Source of the DNA: Singulisphaera sp. GP187
Lineage (GTDB): Bacteria; Planctomycetota; Planctomycetia; Isosphaerales; Isosphaeraceae
Length of the DNA: 64,000 nucleotides
Direction: 5' to 3'
Assembly (NCBI RefSeq): GCF_900129635.1
Contig: NZ_FSRB01000002.1
Span: 62,001 to 126,000, forward strand
Below the pieces are notes generated by a model. It made no database searches and was not told the DNA's origin. It saw nothing but the letters and a program-made list of their open reading frames with translations. Below, in pieces: positions 8,243 through 18,220 of the stretch (within the stretch, counting starts at the first letter, position 1; each line of letters begins with the position of its first letter). Both the position numbers and the translations under genes were made by a program.

Positions 8243-10987
8243 TCAGTCCTTGAGGAGCGGTTGGGGCAAGCCATTGGTCGACTCGGAGGAAGACACCGAG
8301 GTGGTAATCTCTTTCGTGCTCGGTGTGATTTGATCTAAACCGTCATCACCCCGGCCATACGTCCCGTAGCCATAGCCATAACCGTAGCCATAACCTTGGC
8401 CATAGCCGCTGGCATTCTGGCGGTCGATGCCGTTGACGATGAAGCCGAGAACCGGGCTCTCCATGGTCTTGAGCAATTCCACCGTCCGCTCCGCATCGTG
8501 CCGTTTGGTGGCTTCGGGACGAACCACGAGCACCACGCCGTCGACCACGGCGCTCAGAATCGAGGGATCGGTAACGGCCAGCAGCGGCGACGAATCGAAG
8601 ACAACCATGTCGTAGAGATTGCGGATCTCCGCCACGAAGTCGGTGAGGGCCGACGAGGCGAGCAACTCCGCCGGGTTATCGACATCAGACCCGGAAGCGA
8701 TGAAGTCAAGATTCTCGATCTGGGTCTGCTGGACCACCCGCGAGAGCGGCAGGAGCCGGCGCAGGATATGGCTCAATCCCTGATCCCCTTTCAGCCTAAA
8801 AATCTTGTGCTGAGCCGGTTTCCGGAGATCGCCATCGACGAGTAGGACTTTTCTTCCCGCCATGGCAAAGCTGATCGCGAGGTTGCTCGCGGTGGTCGTC
8901 TTGCCGTCGCCGCTGTGGGCACTGGTCACCAAGATGAGCTGAACCTGGCGACTGCGGCGGAGGAACTCGAGACTGGTGCGGACCGAGCGGTAGGCCTCCG
9001 CCCAGACCGAGCGGGGCATGGCATGACTGACCAGGCCGACTTCTCCCATGAGCGTCAGTTGATCGACGAGCAACTTCGGGATCGTCCCAATCAGGCGGAA
9101 TTCCAAGACCTTGCGCACTTCGTCGAGCGTGCGGATCCGGGGATCGAGCCGATCGGCCAGATAGGCGAGGCCAATTCCCAGAAACAGGCCAGTCATCAGG
9201 CCCATTAATAGGGTCATCTTGACGCGAGGCTGCACCGGATAAGGCAGGGCGCTGGGAGGTTCGATCACCTGACAACTGATGCTGCTGTAGTCGCTAACCA
9301 GTTGCGCTTGTTTGAGCTGATCCAGAACCGTGTTATAGAGCGCCTTCTGCCGGTCCAGATTGCCGTGCAGCCGCTCCTCCTCGAGCAATCCCAGTTCCGA
9401 CTGCTTGGCCGCGACGAGGTCTTCCTTGAGCTTGGTCTCATACTCCTCGCGCATCGACCCGATCGACTTGAGACTATGCTCGATCGACGCCATCCGGTCG
9501 TGAAGTTCGCTCTGGAGCCCATCCTTGCCGAGACCTCCCAACTGCTCGGTCGCCCGATCCACCTGGGACTTCGCCTCAATCGATTCGGGTGCATCGGCGC
9601 CAAGCGTCTTGACCAATGTTTCGTGCCGCGTCTTCAGACCTTCGATCGACTTTTCCTTGGATTCTTTCAAGGTTTCATACAACGATGCTTCTTCGGCCGC
9701 GAGGGACGTGAGTTCCGCCTCCGCTTTCTGGAGCGCCAGATCCCCTTCGTTGGCCATCTCCCGAGTCAACTGCCGGAGGAGGAGCGGGCGCCGTTGCCGC
9801 CAGAGATCCTCGATCTCCGATTCGAGCTCCACTTTCCGTTCCCTGGCGTATTTGAGCGAGGGATCGTTCGTGTTCCGGGTGGCGCGCTTTGCGGTGTCGT
9901 AGCGGAGCTGGGCTCGCTTCAGATCACGGTAAAGTTCCGCCACGTTGGGATCGAGTTTGAACGAACCCGCCACGTCGTCCTCGGAGACCGTGGCTTCCGA
10001 ATTCGGTCGCCCCGCCTTGAGATTATCGACCATGCGTTGGGTGATCGACCGCTTGAGCTTTACTTCGGCAAGCTCCTTTTGAAGCTGCTCGTAGGAACCG
10101 GCTGTCCCCGAACTTTGCGGGATCTGGCCGTTGCTGCCGCCGGGAGTCATGGTGGGGAATTGGCTCAACGCCAAGGAGATCGCATTTCCTTGCGATCCAC
10201 TGCTCTCCATCTTCTTGATCAGCTCGAGCTGGGTCTTGAGCTGAATCATCAAGTCGGTCGTATTATTGATCCCCTGGCTCCACTGCTCGAGCTTTCGCAT
10301 CGTCAGCGTCTGGCCATTGGAACCGATGGCAAATCCGGGGTTGTCTTTTCGAAACTTGTGATATTCCGCCTGGAGCAAATCGAGTTCTTTTTTCAGATCA
10401 TCACGGGCGCGACTGACCAGGGTAATGACCTCTTGATTATTCTTCTGGTAGTTGGTTTCCAGAAGTTTCTTATAACTCGCCACAATCGCATGGATCATCT
10501 GCAGCGATTCTTGCGTCGAGGCTGACTGATACTGCAAGACGATAATCTTCGTCAGCCGATCAGGACGCGAGACCTTGAGATTGCCGCGGGCGAACCCCAC
10601 CGGATCGGACGACTGAGCCAGCGACGTGGGCGTGTTCGACCCGAGCGAGTCGACGGCAGCCTGGATCACCAGCGGGCTCCGAATCAGCACCATGTGGGTT
10701 GGCACCGGATCTTCGCTGCCCTCACTAATCCGATTCGGATCAGTATAGGCGGAGACGTTGAGCGGGCGTCCGCCATGCTGAATCACGAGTAGACTGGTCG
10801 AAGCCTGGTAGATCCGTTTCGTCTTTGCAAGATAAATCGAGGCCAGGGTCAAGCCGACCAAGAGACCCAAGCTGACGAATTTCCAACCCCGCTTCAGCAC
10901 GTCCCAGAGCGCGACAAGATCGTTCTGGAGTGTCCTCGAAGGCGGCCCTTCCGAACCGGGGCCCGTAATCGATTGTTGGATCGCCAT
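8243..10987 (-). CDS. wzc: Wzc-type polysaccharide co-polymerase / bacterial tyrosine kinase
   Basis: The 914-residue inner-membrane protein controls polysaccharide chain length and export and autophosphorylates on tyrosines. Order: first membrane helix near 33-53 with a Wzz-type domain, a long coiled-coil periplasmic region (about 150-590), second membrane helix near 603-623, then a cytoplasmic kinase. The kinase has Walker A GDGKTT (693-698), A' motif VLLVDGDLR (715-723) and Walker B MVVFDSSPLLAVTD (from 794). A Tyr/Gly cluster, about eight GY steps at 862-880, is the likely phosphorylation tail. AGGGA lies upstream of the start. It is encoded after the CapD-type gene in the same direction, about 400 bases away. 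A decayed copy of its tail lies at 5518. Confidence 0.95.
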   Translation of the reverse strand: MAIQQSITGPGSEGPPSRTLQNDLVALWDVLKRGWKFVSLGLLVGLTLASIYLAKTKRIYQASTSLLVIQHGGRPLNVSAYTDPNRISEGSEDPVPTHMVLIRSPLVIQAAVDSLGSNTPTSLAQSSDPVGFARGNLKVSRPDRLTKIIVLQYQSASTQESLQMIHAIVASYKKLLETNYQKNNQEVITLVSRARDDLKKELDLLQAEYHKFRKDNPGFAIGSNGQTLTMRKLEQWSQGINNTTDLMIQLKTQLELIKKMESSGSQGNAISLALSQFPTMTPGGSNGQIPQSSGTAGSYEQLQKELAEVKLKRSITQRMVDNLKAGRPNSEATVSEDDVAGSFKLDPNVAELYRDLKRAQLRYDTAKRATRNTNDPSLKYARERKVELESEIEDLWRQRRPLLLRQLTREMANEGDLALQKAEAELTSLAAEEASLYETLKESKEKSIEGLKTRHETLVKTLGADAPESIEAKSQVDRATEQLGGLGKDGLQSELHDRMASIEHSLKSIGSMREEYETKLKEDLVAAKQSELGLLEEERLHGNLDRQKALYNTVLDQLKQAQLVSDYSSISCQVIEPPSALPYPVQPRVKMTLLMGLMTGLFLGIGLAYLADRLDPRIRTLDEVRKVLEFRLIGTIPKLLVDQLTLMGEVGLVSHAMPRSVWAEAYRSVRTSLEFLRRSRQVQLILVTSAHSGDGKTTTASNLAISFAMAGRKVLLVDGDLRKPAQHKIFRLKGDQGLSHILRRLLPLSRVVQQTQIENLDFIASGSDVDNPAELLASSALTDFVAEIRNLYDMVVFDSSPLLAVTDPSILSAVVDGVVLVVRPEATKRHDAERTVELLKTMESPVLGFIVNGIDRQNASGYGQGYGYGYGYGYGTYGRGDDGLDQITPSTKEITTSVSSSESTNGLPQPLLKD

Positions 10988-11391
10988 GGACAGTCCCTAT
11001 TAATCCTTCGACTCGCATCCAGCACGCGAATCAATCGACACACATCCATGCACTATACCAAGTCTCGAACCATGAAGGAGTCCGCCCCTTCCGATTCTGA
11101 GAATCTGCTGACGACTGACGGCCAAAGATTCAAAGGTGCAGTTTCGATGTCAGACCAGACGTAAGAGCCGTACGGGGTTTGTTATCGGAAAAAAACCAAT
11201 CCTCGTGCTTCCTATCTCAACAACAATGAGAAATATCTTAGGCAAAGCTGGGCGATTTGGTCAAGAATGCGACTTTATCTCTCCACGATGCCACGAATTT
11301 CCGGCCATAGCCAGAACGCTCCGGGATCTTTTCCAGTGGCCGCAATGGATTGTCAGGATCAACACGGGACGAGTTCGATCGGATCGAACTG
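10988..11391. other. Intergenic region upstream of wzc
   Basis: This 404-base gap is less GC-rich than its neighbours and has no ORF with recognisable protein features. It is expected to hold the wzc promoter or leader, but I could not pick a convincing -35/-10 pair. Only the hairpin at 11373-11389 stands out. Confidence 0.4.
11373..11389 (-). terminator. Short palindrome just after the CapD-type gene
   Basis: GTTCGATC (11373-11380) and GATCGAAC (11382-11389) form an 8-bp inverted repeat around one base, two bases past the stop of the CapD-type gene. It may be a terminator stem or a protein-binding site. No T-tract follows. Confidence 0.35.
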
Positions 11392-13494
11392 TCAAACGCC
11401 GAGCGAAGTCACCACATGATCTTGCTGTTGAAGGGAGGGGGCCGGTTCAGGGCTGGTCAAATGGAGCTCGACACCCGGGGGAGTGCCATAGCCCGGGACG
11501 AGTTGTTTCAACAGCGCGATCACGTCCTCGCTCGAACCCGTCACCACGCGGGCGACCGATTCAAACTGCGCCTTGAGCCGATCCGGCGAGCACGGCCGAT
11601 GTTGCGCGGAGAAAATCTTGGGATGGGGAGTCGCCAAGCGCGTCTCCTCATCTTCGTACAGTTCCTCGTAGAGCTTTTCGCCAGGGCGCAGTCCGCTGAA
11701 GACAATCTCGATATCGCGTCCCTCGCGGAGCCCGGAGAGCCGAATCAGGTCGCGAGCGAGGTCGTGGACCCGGACCGGTTCCCCCATGTCGAGCACGAAA
11801 ATTTCACCGCCCCGTCCCAACGCGGCCGCCTGGAGGACCAGTTGGGTGGCCTCGCTGATCGTCATGAAATAGCGGGTCATCGCCGGGTGCGTCACCGTCA
11901 CCGGCCCACCCCGGGCAATCTGCTGCTTGAATACCGGGATCACGCTGCCGTTGGAACCCAGCACGTTGCCGAACCGAACGGTCACCAAGCGGGTGGCGGA
12001 CCCACTTGAAAGTGATTGAACGTACATCTCGGCAAGCCGTTTGGTGGCGCCCATCACACTCGTCGGGTTGACGGCCTTATCGGTCGAGATCATCACGAAC
12101 GCCTCGACCCCCGCCCGCACGGCTTCGTCAGCCACGGTCCGGGTCCCGAAGATGTTGTTCTTGACGGCCTCGCCGGGATTGGCTTCCATCATCGGCACAT
12201 GCTTATGCGCGGCCGCGTGAAAGACCAGCGCGGGGCGATAACGCTCAAACTGAGTGCGGACCCGGTGGGCGTCCGTGATATCGGCCACCCGAATCACGAT
12301 CTCGGTGCCGGAACCGGCGGCGACCGGAGCCAGCTCGCGTTCGAGGAAGAACAGGCCGTTCTCATTGTGGTCGAGCATCACGAGCCGCTCGGGCCGGAAG
12401 GCCAGGGCCTGGCGGCAAATCTCCGAGCCGATGCTTCCCGCCGCGCCGGTGACCAGCACCACGCGGCCCCGAATCAACCGGCCGATCGACTCGCCGTCGA
12501 GCTGGATCGGTTCGCGACAGAGGAGGTCATGAATATCGACGTCGCGCGGGCGGACCGACAGGCTGCCGTCCAGTAACGCATGGAAGCCGGGAACCACCTG
12601 GATCTTCAATTCGGCCGCCGTGCAGTCCGCGACCAGGGCGCGAAGCTCGGGGATCGAGACTGTGGGGGTGGGAACCAGCACGGTCCCCGCCTTATGACGG
12701 GCGGCCAGCAAGGCGACTTTCTCCGTGCGCCCCACCACCTTGATGCCCGCCAGATTTCGGCCGAGCAGTCTGGGATCGTCATCGATGAAGCCGACGACCT
12801 GCATCCCCACACTGGCCTGACTCTGAATCGCTCGGGCGAGGGCCACGCCCGACTCACTCGCGCCCACCACCAGCACGCGCTTGGTACTCTGAGTCGAAAG
12901 CATCGGGTAGTAGCGTTCGCGGAACAGGCGCGTGCTCCCCCGAATCCCCCCCACGATCAGCAGCGTTGCCGCCCAATCGATCACGATGATCGAACGGGGA
13001 ATCTGAAACTGGGTCCAGAACACCATGTCCGTGACCAGGACGGCAATCATCCCGAAGGTCGCCGCCTCGAAAAGCGCAATCAAGTCAGCGAACGACGCGT
13101 ATTGCCACCACCCACGGTGGCTGCCCATCACCAGGAAAACCGCCAGCTTCAGCGCCACGACCAGAGGAAGCGTCTTCCACGCCAACGCCAACGCCGATGC
13201 GGGAATCTTCCCATCAAATCGGATCAGGTAGCTCAACCCATAGATGCCCGCGAAGGCGAGGAGATGAAACACGACAAGAACCGGCACCCGATGACGCAAA
13301 AGCAGGTGCAACAGCCGCGTCAACTGGGGCCAAACTGTACCTCTCCCCAGCTCGTGACCCGCTTCGCGTTCGCTCCAAATCGGCTGAGTTCCGTTCACCG
13401 CTTCGCGGCCGAAAGCCGAAGCGACCCCGGAAGCCTGGTCGGTCTGCGAAGTCACCGTGGGAGAGGCCGAGTGATGGAGTGACGTCGGAACCAT
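11392..13494 (-). CDS. FlaA1/CapD-type membrane-bound nucleotide-sugar 4,6-dehydratase
   Basis: The 700-residue protein has an N-terminal membrane part (helices between about 68 and 185), a first Rossmann-like domain (RVLVVGASESG near 206-216) and a C-terminal extended SDR. The SDR has the NAD loop TGAAGSIG at 349-356 and STDKAVNPTSVMGATK at 470-485. The active-site Tyr is replaced by Met (MGATK), as is normal in the PglF/WbpM/FlaA1 group. Members make UDP-4-keto-6-deoxy-HexNAc, the first step towards bacillosamine, QuiNAc or FucNAc. The membrane domain and the polysaccharide context fit surface-glycan synthesis. It sits behind a roughly 440-base leader that resembles the leader of the dehydrogenase at 4143. 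Confidence 0.93.
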   Translation of the reverse strand: MVPTSLHHSASPTVTSQTDQASGVASAFGREAVNGTQPIWSEREAGHELGRGTVWPQLTRLLHLLLRHRVPVLVVFHLLAFAGIYGLSYLIRFDGKIPASALALAWKTLPLVVALKLAVFLVMGSHRGWWQYASFADLIALFEAATFGMIAVLVTDMVFWTQFQIPRSIIVIDWAATLLIVGGIRGSTRLFRERYYPMLSTQSTKRVLVVGASESGVALARAIQSQASVGMQVVGFIDDDPRLLGRNLAGIKVVGRTEKVALLAARHKAGTVLVPTPTVSIPELRALVADCTAAELKIQVVPGFHALLDGSLSVRPRDVDIHDLLCREPIQLDGESIGRLIRGRVVLVTGAAGSIGSEICRQALAFRPERLVMLDHNENGLFFLERELAPVAAGSGTEIVIRVADITDAHRVRTQFERYRPALVFHAAAHKHVPMMEANPGEAVKNNIFGTRTVADEAVRAGVEAFVMISTDKAVNPTSVMGATKRLAEMYVQSLSSGSATRLVTVRFGNVLGSNGSVIPVFKQQIARGGPVTVTHPAMTRYFMTISEATQLVLQAAALGRGGEIFVLDMGEPVRVHDLARDLIRLSGLREGRDIEIVFSGLRPGEKLYEELYEDEETRLATPHPKIFSAQHRPCSPDRLKAQFESVARVVTGSSEDVIALLKQLVPGYGTPPGVELHLTSPEPAPSLQQQDHVVTSLGV

Positions 13495-13634
13495 GGAACG
13501 GCGTTCCTCATCGTGGTTTGCGTGATCCGATAGACTCGATCAGCTCACAGTGACCGCCGCAAGGCGGCCATCCCAACTCTTGGGAAGCAGAGGAGTAGGA
13601 TCTTAGGATCAATAAAGGTCATGCCACGGAGACT

Positions 13635-13680
13635 TCGATCGGCCCCGCTCGTTTTTTTTCGACTTCACCGTCGCACCAAC
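13635..13680 (-). promoter_or_regulatory. Conserved bipartite leader element, copy 2
   Basis: TCGATCGGCCCCGC at 13635-13648 and a 22-base block at 13659-13680 match 5926-5970 with one substitution each. The copy lies 141-186 bases upstream of the CapD-type start. A T-run (13652-13659) separates the two blocks here. Confidence 0.5.
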
Positions 13681-13937
13681 CGCATGACCTACCCACAGCG
13701 AAACCCGGTGATCCAACCTGCCAAGTTGGATCCAGCTTGGTTTTCATCTCTTCAATGCAAAAGCATCACGGCAAAATGACAAAAGAACAATCACTGCCCC
13801 GATAAACCGAGTCGTTTCGTGAGGAGTGCATATTCCATTGCCTTCGCGAACTAATCAAATCAAATGTTCCTAGCGGGTTCGAGACTCTGGGGGATCACGA
13901 ACGTCACGTACATTATCGGATGCCCACATTCACGCAC

Positions 13938-13989
13938 CCAAGCGAATAACATGATAGCTTTGTGACCGATTGTCAAGGAGCCACCAAAA
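13938..13989 (-). promoter_or_regulatory. Putative leftward promoter with TTGACA box, copy 2
   Basis: On the minus strand TTGACA lies at 13976-13971, followed by an AT-rich CTATCATGTTATT stretch. The segment aligns with the copy at 6273-6325. It would give a leader of about 440 bases for the CapD-type gene. The exact -10 is uncertain because TATCAT is spaced only 14 bases from the -35. Confidence 0.42.
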
Positions 13990-14712
13990 AAACCGCCTGA
14001 AGTTCGCAGAATACCAGAGGGTCGCCAGGTCGCCATTGTTTAATATTCGACCGGATCTCCTGCCGACATCACGAAGAACCGCGAAGAACGCATTTGCACC
14101 CTGCAGAGGTGCCAAAACCATCGGCGTCACGATGTTCTCCCCCCCTTGATTTCGCGGAAAATGCTCCCGGCGCGGGGATCGCCCCCGCGGCTTCGAGCCG
14201 TCTCGAGTCACCCAAAGTGGGCCCGTTGGTGGGTGGCATGGGTGACGATCCTGAGAACGCTCCCTGCTCCCCCATCGTATTCGGTTCGAGCATCGGCATC
14301 GCGCTGGTCTGACCCCACCCGTTCCGACCTCGCCGCCGTTCCCCTCGAAATCGGCAAATCCTCCCCTCTTGACCACGACGACGCTCACATGCGAATCTTA
14401 GGCCACGCTCGACTCAAATGTTCGTATCAATGGTGAGTGGGCCTTGGGAAACCAGGGGGGCCACCCAGGAACATGGGATTGTATGGGGCGCCGACCATCG
14501 GCTCGGCAACTTCGACGGCGGCCGACGGGCCGACGGACGGGGCAAGCCCGGTCCGGTCGGAGCGACATTATGGTAGATTGAGAGCGAAGTCGGACAGCGG
14601 TGGTGGTGGTCTCCACCGCAGCCGCCAATCATGAAAGGTGGGCACGAAGGACGACGATCAGGGCCGGGGCCGGCCAAGATCGACCGTGCACGGCTCGCCG
14701 AGGGATGACTCC
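13990..14712. other. Intergenic region before the paratose-epimerase-like gene
   Basis: The region separates a leftward leader from a rightward gene. Overlapping ORFs occur in several frames but none has recognisable protein character. I see no clear promoter, although TATGGTAGATTG near 14566 could be part of one for the gene at 14713. Confidence 0.35.
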
Positions 14713-15777
14713 ATGTCGACGAAGACCCCGATCGACCAAGGCAAGTGGGTGATTACCGGAGGAGCCGGATTCATCGGCTGCCACGCCGCAGCGCGGCTGC
14801 ACGCGGCGGGGCATCGCGTGGTCGTCGTCGACAACCTCTCGCGCCGCGGAACCGACGCCAACCTGGCCTGGCTCCGGACACAAGGTGTCACCGACGTCAT
14901 CCAGGCCGACATCCGCGACGCCCAGGCAATGAATGACCTCCTCATTCAGCACGGCGATGCCGATGTCGTCCTCCACCTCGCCGGCCAGGTGGCCGTCACC
15001 ACCAGCGTGGCCGACCCCCGCGCTGACTTTGAGGCCAACGCCCTGGGAACGTTCAACATTCTTGAGGCCGTCCGGACCGCGGCCCAGGGCCGGCCCGCCC
15101 TCTTTTATAGTTCGACCAATAAGGTCTATGGCAACCTCGAGCACGTCGAAGTCGTTCAGCGCGACGGCCGCTACGCCTATGCCGATCGCCCGCTCGGCGT
15201 CGATGAAGACGAACGGCTCGATTTCCACAGCCCTTACGGCTGCTCCAAAGGGGCGGGCGACCAATATGTCCGAGACTACGCGCGGATCTACGGGCTGAAA
15301 ACGGTCGTGTTCCGCCAGTCCTGCATCTACGGAACCCGCCAGTTCGGCATCGAAGACCAGGGATGGATTGCCTGGTTTTCGATCGCCGCGACCCAGGGTA
15401 AGTCGTTCACCATCTTCGGCGACGGTCAGCAGATCCGCGACGCGCTTTGGGTGGACGACCTGATCGCCCTCTACCAGCGCGCCTGGGAGCGCATCGACAC
15501 CGCCCAGGGCGAAGTCTTTAACGTGGGTGGCGGTCCGGCCAACACCCTCAGTCTTCTCGAATTGGTTGCGGCGATCGAGCGGGTGTTGGGCCGCCCCCTC
15601 AATCCTGGCTTCGCCGATTGGCGGCCCGGCGATCAACGCGTCTTCGTCGCGGATATCCGCAAGGCGAAGCGGCTGCTCGACTGGTCACCCCAAGTCTCCA
15701 CCACCGAGGGAATCAACCGGCTCCTCCAATGGGTGCGAGACCATCGCGACCTCTTCGAGTCGGTTGGCCTCGGCTAG
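14713..15777 (+). CDS. CDP-paratose 2-epimerase-like SDR
   Basis: The 354-residue extended SDR shows the NAD loop TGGAGFIG, then DNLSRRGTDANLAWL, YSSTNKVYGNL, the catalytic YGCSK (YxxxK) and VFRQSCIYGTRQFG. These blocks are characteristic of the CDP-paratose/tyvelose 2-epimerase (RfbE) branch, which makes CDP-tyvelose for O-antigens. Actual substrate is not proven: no CDP-glucose dehydratase or paratose synthase is seen nearby, so it may act on another nucleotide sugar. The ATG at 14713 is chosen because the family begins a few residues before the NAD loop. Hairpins follow the stop. Confidence 0.88.
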   Translation: MSTKTPIDQGKWVITGGAGFIGCHAAARLHAAGHRVVVVDNLSRRGTDANLAWLRTQGVTDVIQADIRDAQAMNDLLIQHGDADVVLHLAGQVAVTTSVADPRADFEANALGTFNILEAVRTAAQGRPALFYSSTNKVYGNLEHVEVVQRDGRYAYADRPLGVDEDERLDFHSPYGCSKGAGDQYVRDYARIYGLKTVVFRQSCIYGTRQFGIEDQGWIAWFSIAATQGKSFTIFGDGQQIRDALWVDDLIALYQRAWERIDTAQGEVFNVGGGPANTLSLLELVAAIERVLGRPLNPGFADWRPGDQRVFVADIRKAKRLLDWSPQVSTTEGINRLLQWVRDHRDLFESVGLG

Positions 15778-15814
15778 AGCACGGGTTTTCCGCTACGGTT
15801 GCAAATCGGTGTGC

Positions 15815-15900
15815 GGCCGCGGGCACTGACCCGCGGCCTCGGGTTGCCTGGCCCCCAATGCGTCGCTCAGAAGACCGGGGGCCGAAGCTGGACTTCGGCC
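15815..15900 (+). terminator. Two stem-loops between convergent genes
   Basis: GGCCGCGGG/CCCGCGGCC (15815-15823 and 15830-15838) forms a 9-bp stem with a 6-base loop. GGCCGAAG/CTTCGGCC (15880-15887 and 15893-15900) forms an 8-bp stem with a 5-base loop. They lie between a rightward and a leftward gene, so either may end either transcript. No T-tracts. Confidence 0.5.
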
Positions 15901-15968
15901 ACGCCGGATGCGGACGCCCCGTGAGCAAGCAATCCGCATCTCACCCACAATGTCCCGCTGATCTTTCG

Positions 15969-16472
15969 TTAACGAGGGCCCATCATACCGCCCATGCTGG
16001 GCATGCTGACCCCTCCGCCTCGACCAATCCGATGGACGGCCAGGTTATGGTTGGGGCCGGAATTGGGTCGCAAACCCGGATAATAGCGGGCGGCCCGGTT
16101 GTAATAAACCCCAGGCGCGTTGCCGCGTTGCCGGGCGTTCGTCGTGCTGGTGGGATAGACGTGCGGCCGAATCAGACGTTCGCGGCCCGACCGGGTATAG
16201 GCGCGGAGCGGATCGGCCTCTTCCTCGCTGAACGGATTGCTGGGGTCGTAGAGTCCCGTCCGATCCGCCGCGGCGGCGAATTGCCGGGCCGCCTGCGCGG
16301 CATTGATCGTATCCAGGGGGGTCGACTGCTGCGCGATCGCCGCCTGGTGGGGGAGATAGAAGCCGAAGTAGGCCTGGAACGGATCCAGCGGCAGTTGAGC
16401 GTGGGCCGGGCGCGCCGGCAAGAGCAGGAAGACTCCGAGCCCAAGCGCCAGACCAAGATAGGGACGACCCAT
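15969..16472 (-). CDS. Small secreted protein, unknown function
   Basis: The 167-residue product begins with a clear signal peptide: MGRPYLGLALGLGVFLLLP followed by ARPAHAQ, with a likely cleavage at AHA. The mature part is rich in Ala, Gln, Arg, Tyr and Gly and ends with a Gly/Met-rich tail (GGGVSMPSMGGMM). No domain is recognised. The ATG at 16472 is preferred over far upstream starts because AGGAGG lies 10 bases before it and the signal peptide begins there. It could be a periplasmic or cell-surface structural protein. Confidence 0.78.
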   Translation of the reverse strand: MGRPYLGLALGLGVFLLLPARPAHAQLPLDPFQAYFGFYLPHQAAIAQQSTPLDTINAAQAARQFAAAADRTGLYDPSNPFSEEEADPLRAYTRSGRERLIRPHVYPTSTTNARQRGNAPGVYYNRAARYYPGLRPNSGPNHNLAVHRIGRGGGVSMPSMGGMMGPR

Positions 16473-17140
16473 AGTCCGTGATCCTCCTGTAGTTCGATCC
16501 GTCCGTTGGGGCCAGTCGCAAACCAGCATTTTTATCTTACGAAGGAAACCCAAGCGAAGCAAGCGAATGAGACCCCACCTCTGGAGGATAGTCGACCGAA
16601 CTCCGGCCGGCCCTTTGGAGGAATCTTCGGACTTTCGAGCCCAGAACCGCCCCGGTTCCGAACCTTCGGCACAGCCATCCCCACTTCGCGCGAGCCGGAA
16701 CCGTCGACAGAATGCATCCTCTTTCACCACGGCGAACGCTTCCACCGCTTCTCGACGGCCCGAACCGCCATCGGAGCCGGGGGCGAGAACCGCTCTCGCC
16801 CCCCCGGTGACGAACTTGGGAATGCTCGGCTGGGAGCAACCCTTGGCCTCAAATCCCGCCTCGGCGGCGAACCTTGCCGCCTCGTTGAACCGCTCCATCG
16901 TCGCCAGTAGAATCGGTTTTGGTTCGTCAGTGGGTCGCAACGGAATCCGAAACGCAAGTTTCCCCTTTTCATGATGGGAGCGATTCCCACCCGGCTCCTC
17001 CTCTTGGATGAATCCAGGGGCTTCCGCCGCCCGGAATTATGACAAACAGCAATACCGCGTCAATCTTCATAACAATTTTTATCCGCACAAATTTTGCATT
17101 TCCATAAACATCTCTTAGCATAAACGAAGGCAAACGCCCT
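16473..17140. other. Divergent intergenic region with one strong hairpin
   Basis: No gene can be supported in this 668-base gap. The leftward frame stays open from 16940 into the secreted-protein gene and contains NEAARFAAEAGFEAK-like stretches, but there is no start signal or family match. A 10-bp hairpin, GGGGGCGAGA at 16779-16788 with TCTCGCCCCC at 16794-16803, is the main structured feature. An AT-rich stretch at 17036-17125 probably carries the promoter of the GT2 gene. Confidence 0.4.
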
Positions 17141-18220
17141 GTGGATCACGCGACACGTGGACCAAGCCTCGCTGCCGACCAGGGCAAGCCGGTCCTGGTG
17201 CTCATTCCTCTGTACAATGATTGGGACGCGCTCGGCGAGGTGCTTCCCCGGCTCGACGCCGCCCTGGCCGCCCAAGGCATGGTTGCCGATATCCTCGTGG
17301 TGGATGACGCTTCGGAGGTCGAGGCGAGCACCGCGCTGGTCCGCGCACCGTTTCGCGCGCTGCGGCGGCTCGAGATTCTGACCCTCCGCCGGAATCTGGG
17401 CCACCAGCGGGCGATCGCGATCGGTCTCGCCTACGCTCAGGACCGCTTGAGCCATGACGCCATCGTGGTCATGGACAGCGACGGCGAAGATGACCCGACC
17501 GATGTCCCGCGGCTGCTCCAACGCCTGCACGCCGAGGAGGGGAAGAAAATCGTCTTCGCTGAGCGCACGCGCCGTTCCGAGACTTTTTCCTTTCGGATGT
17601 TCTATATTCTTTACAAGTTCATCCATTACGCGCTGATCGGCCAAGGCGTCCGCGTCGGCAATTTCAGCGCGATCCCGAGACGACGGTTAGATAGTCTGGT
17701 CGTGGTCGCCGAACTCTGGAATCATTACGCCGCGGCGGCCTTTCGCTCGCGCCAGCCGCGCTGCACGATTCCGACCCGACGGGCCAAGCGACTTCGCGGC
17801 CGCTCGTCGATGAACTTCGTCGGCTTGGTCACGCACGGCCTCAGCGCAATCTCGGTCTACGGCGACATCGTCGGCGTCCGGCTCCTGGCGCTGAGCGTCG
17901 TCCTGGCCCTACTCTCGCTGACCGGGATCGTGACCGTCGTGATTATCCGGTTGACCACGGAATGGGCGATCCCCGGCTGGGCGACGCTCGCCGTGGGACT
18001 GTCGTTGCTCCTGCTCACTCACGCGATCATGATGGCCTTCGTCTTCAGCTTTGTGATCCTGGGCTCTCGGCACAACCTGACTTTTCTGCCGTGTCGCGAC
18101 TATGGCTACTTCGTGGGCGAGCTCAGGGCTTTCCCTCAGGACGATCAGGCCGCCATCGATGCCACGGCGTCAGGGACCGGCAATCCTCAGAATTTTGGCA
18201 AATTCCATGACGGCGAATGA
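17141..18220 (+). CDS. GT2-family glycosyltransferase with C-terminal membrane helices
   Basis: The 359-residue protein has a GT-A domain (LVLIPLYND, DILVVDDASE, VVMDSDGEDDPTD with the DxD-like acidic motif) and two C-terminal membrane segments near 250-275 and 285-315. This layout is that of DPM1/GtrB-like enzymes, which transfer a sugar to a polyprenyl phosphate. The start codon is GTG at 17141 in an AT-rich context. Its last 14 bases overlap the start of the methyltransferase gene at 18207, so the two are co-translated. Confidence 0.88.
   Translation: MDHATRGPSLAADQGKPVLVLIPLYNDWDALGEVLPRLDAALAAQGMVADILVVDDASEVEASTALVRAPFRALRRLEILTLRRNLGHQRAIAIGLAYAQDRLSHDAIVVMDSDGEDDPTDVPRLLQRLHAEEGKKIVFAERTRRSETFSFRMFYILYKFIHYALIGQGVRVGNFSAIPRRRLDSLVVVAELWNHYAAAAFRSRQPRCTIPTRRAKRLRGRSSMNFVGLVTHGLSAISVYGDIVGVRLLALSVVLALLSLTGIVTVVIIRLTTEWAIPGWATLAVGLSLLLLTHAIMMAFVFSFVILGSRHNLTFLPCRDYGYFVGELRAFPQDDQAAIDATASGTGNPQNFGKFHDGE

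Noticed and set aside
8349..8400. A repeated GCCATA pattern that might be read as a CRISPR or tandem repeat.
   Set aside because: It encodes the Gly/Tyr tail of wzc and has no unique spacers.
13930..14388. A 152-codon leftward ORF.
   Set aside because: It overlaps the second promoter-like block, has no family resemblance and shows shadow-like composition.
16473..16940. N-terminal extension of the secreted protein in an open frame.
   Set aside because: It would bury the signal peptide, and AGGAGG supports the start at 16472.
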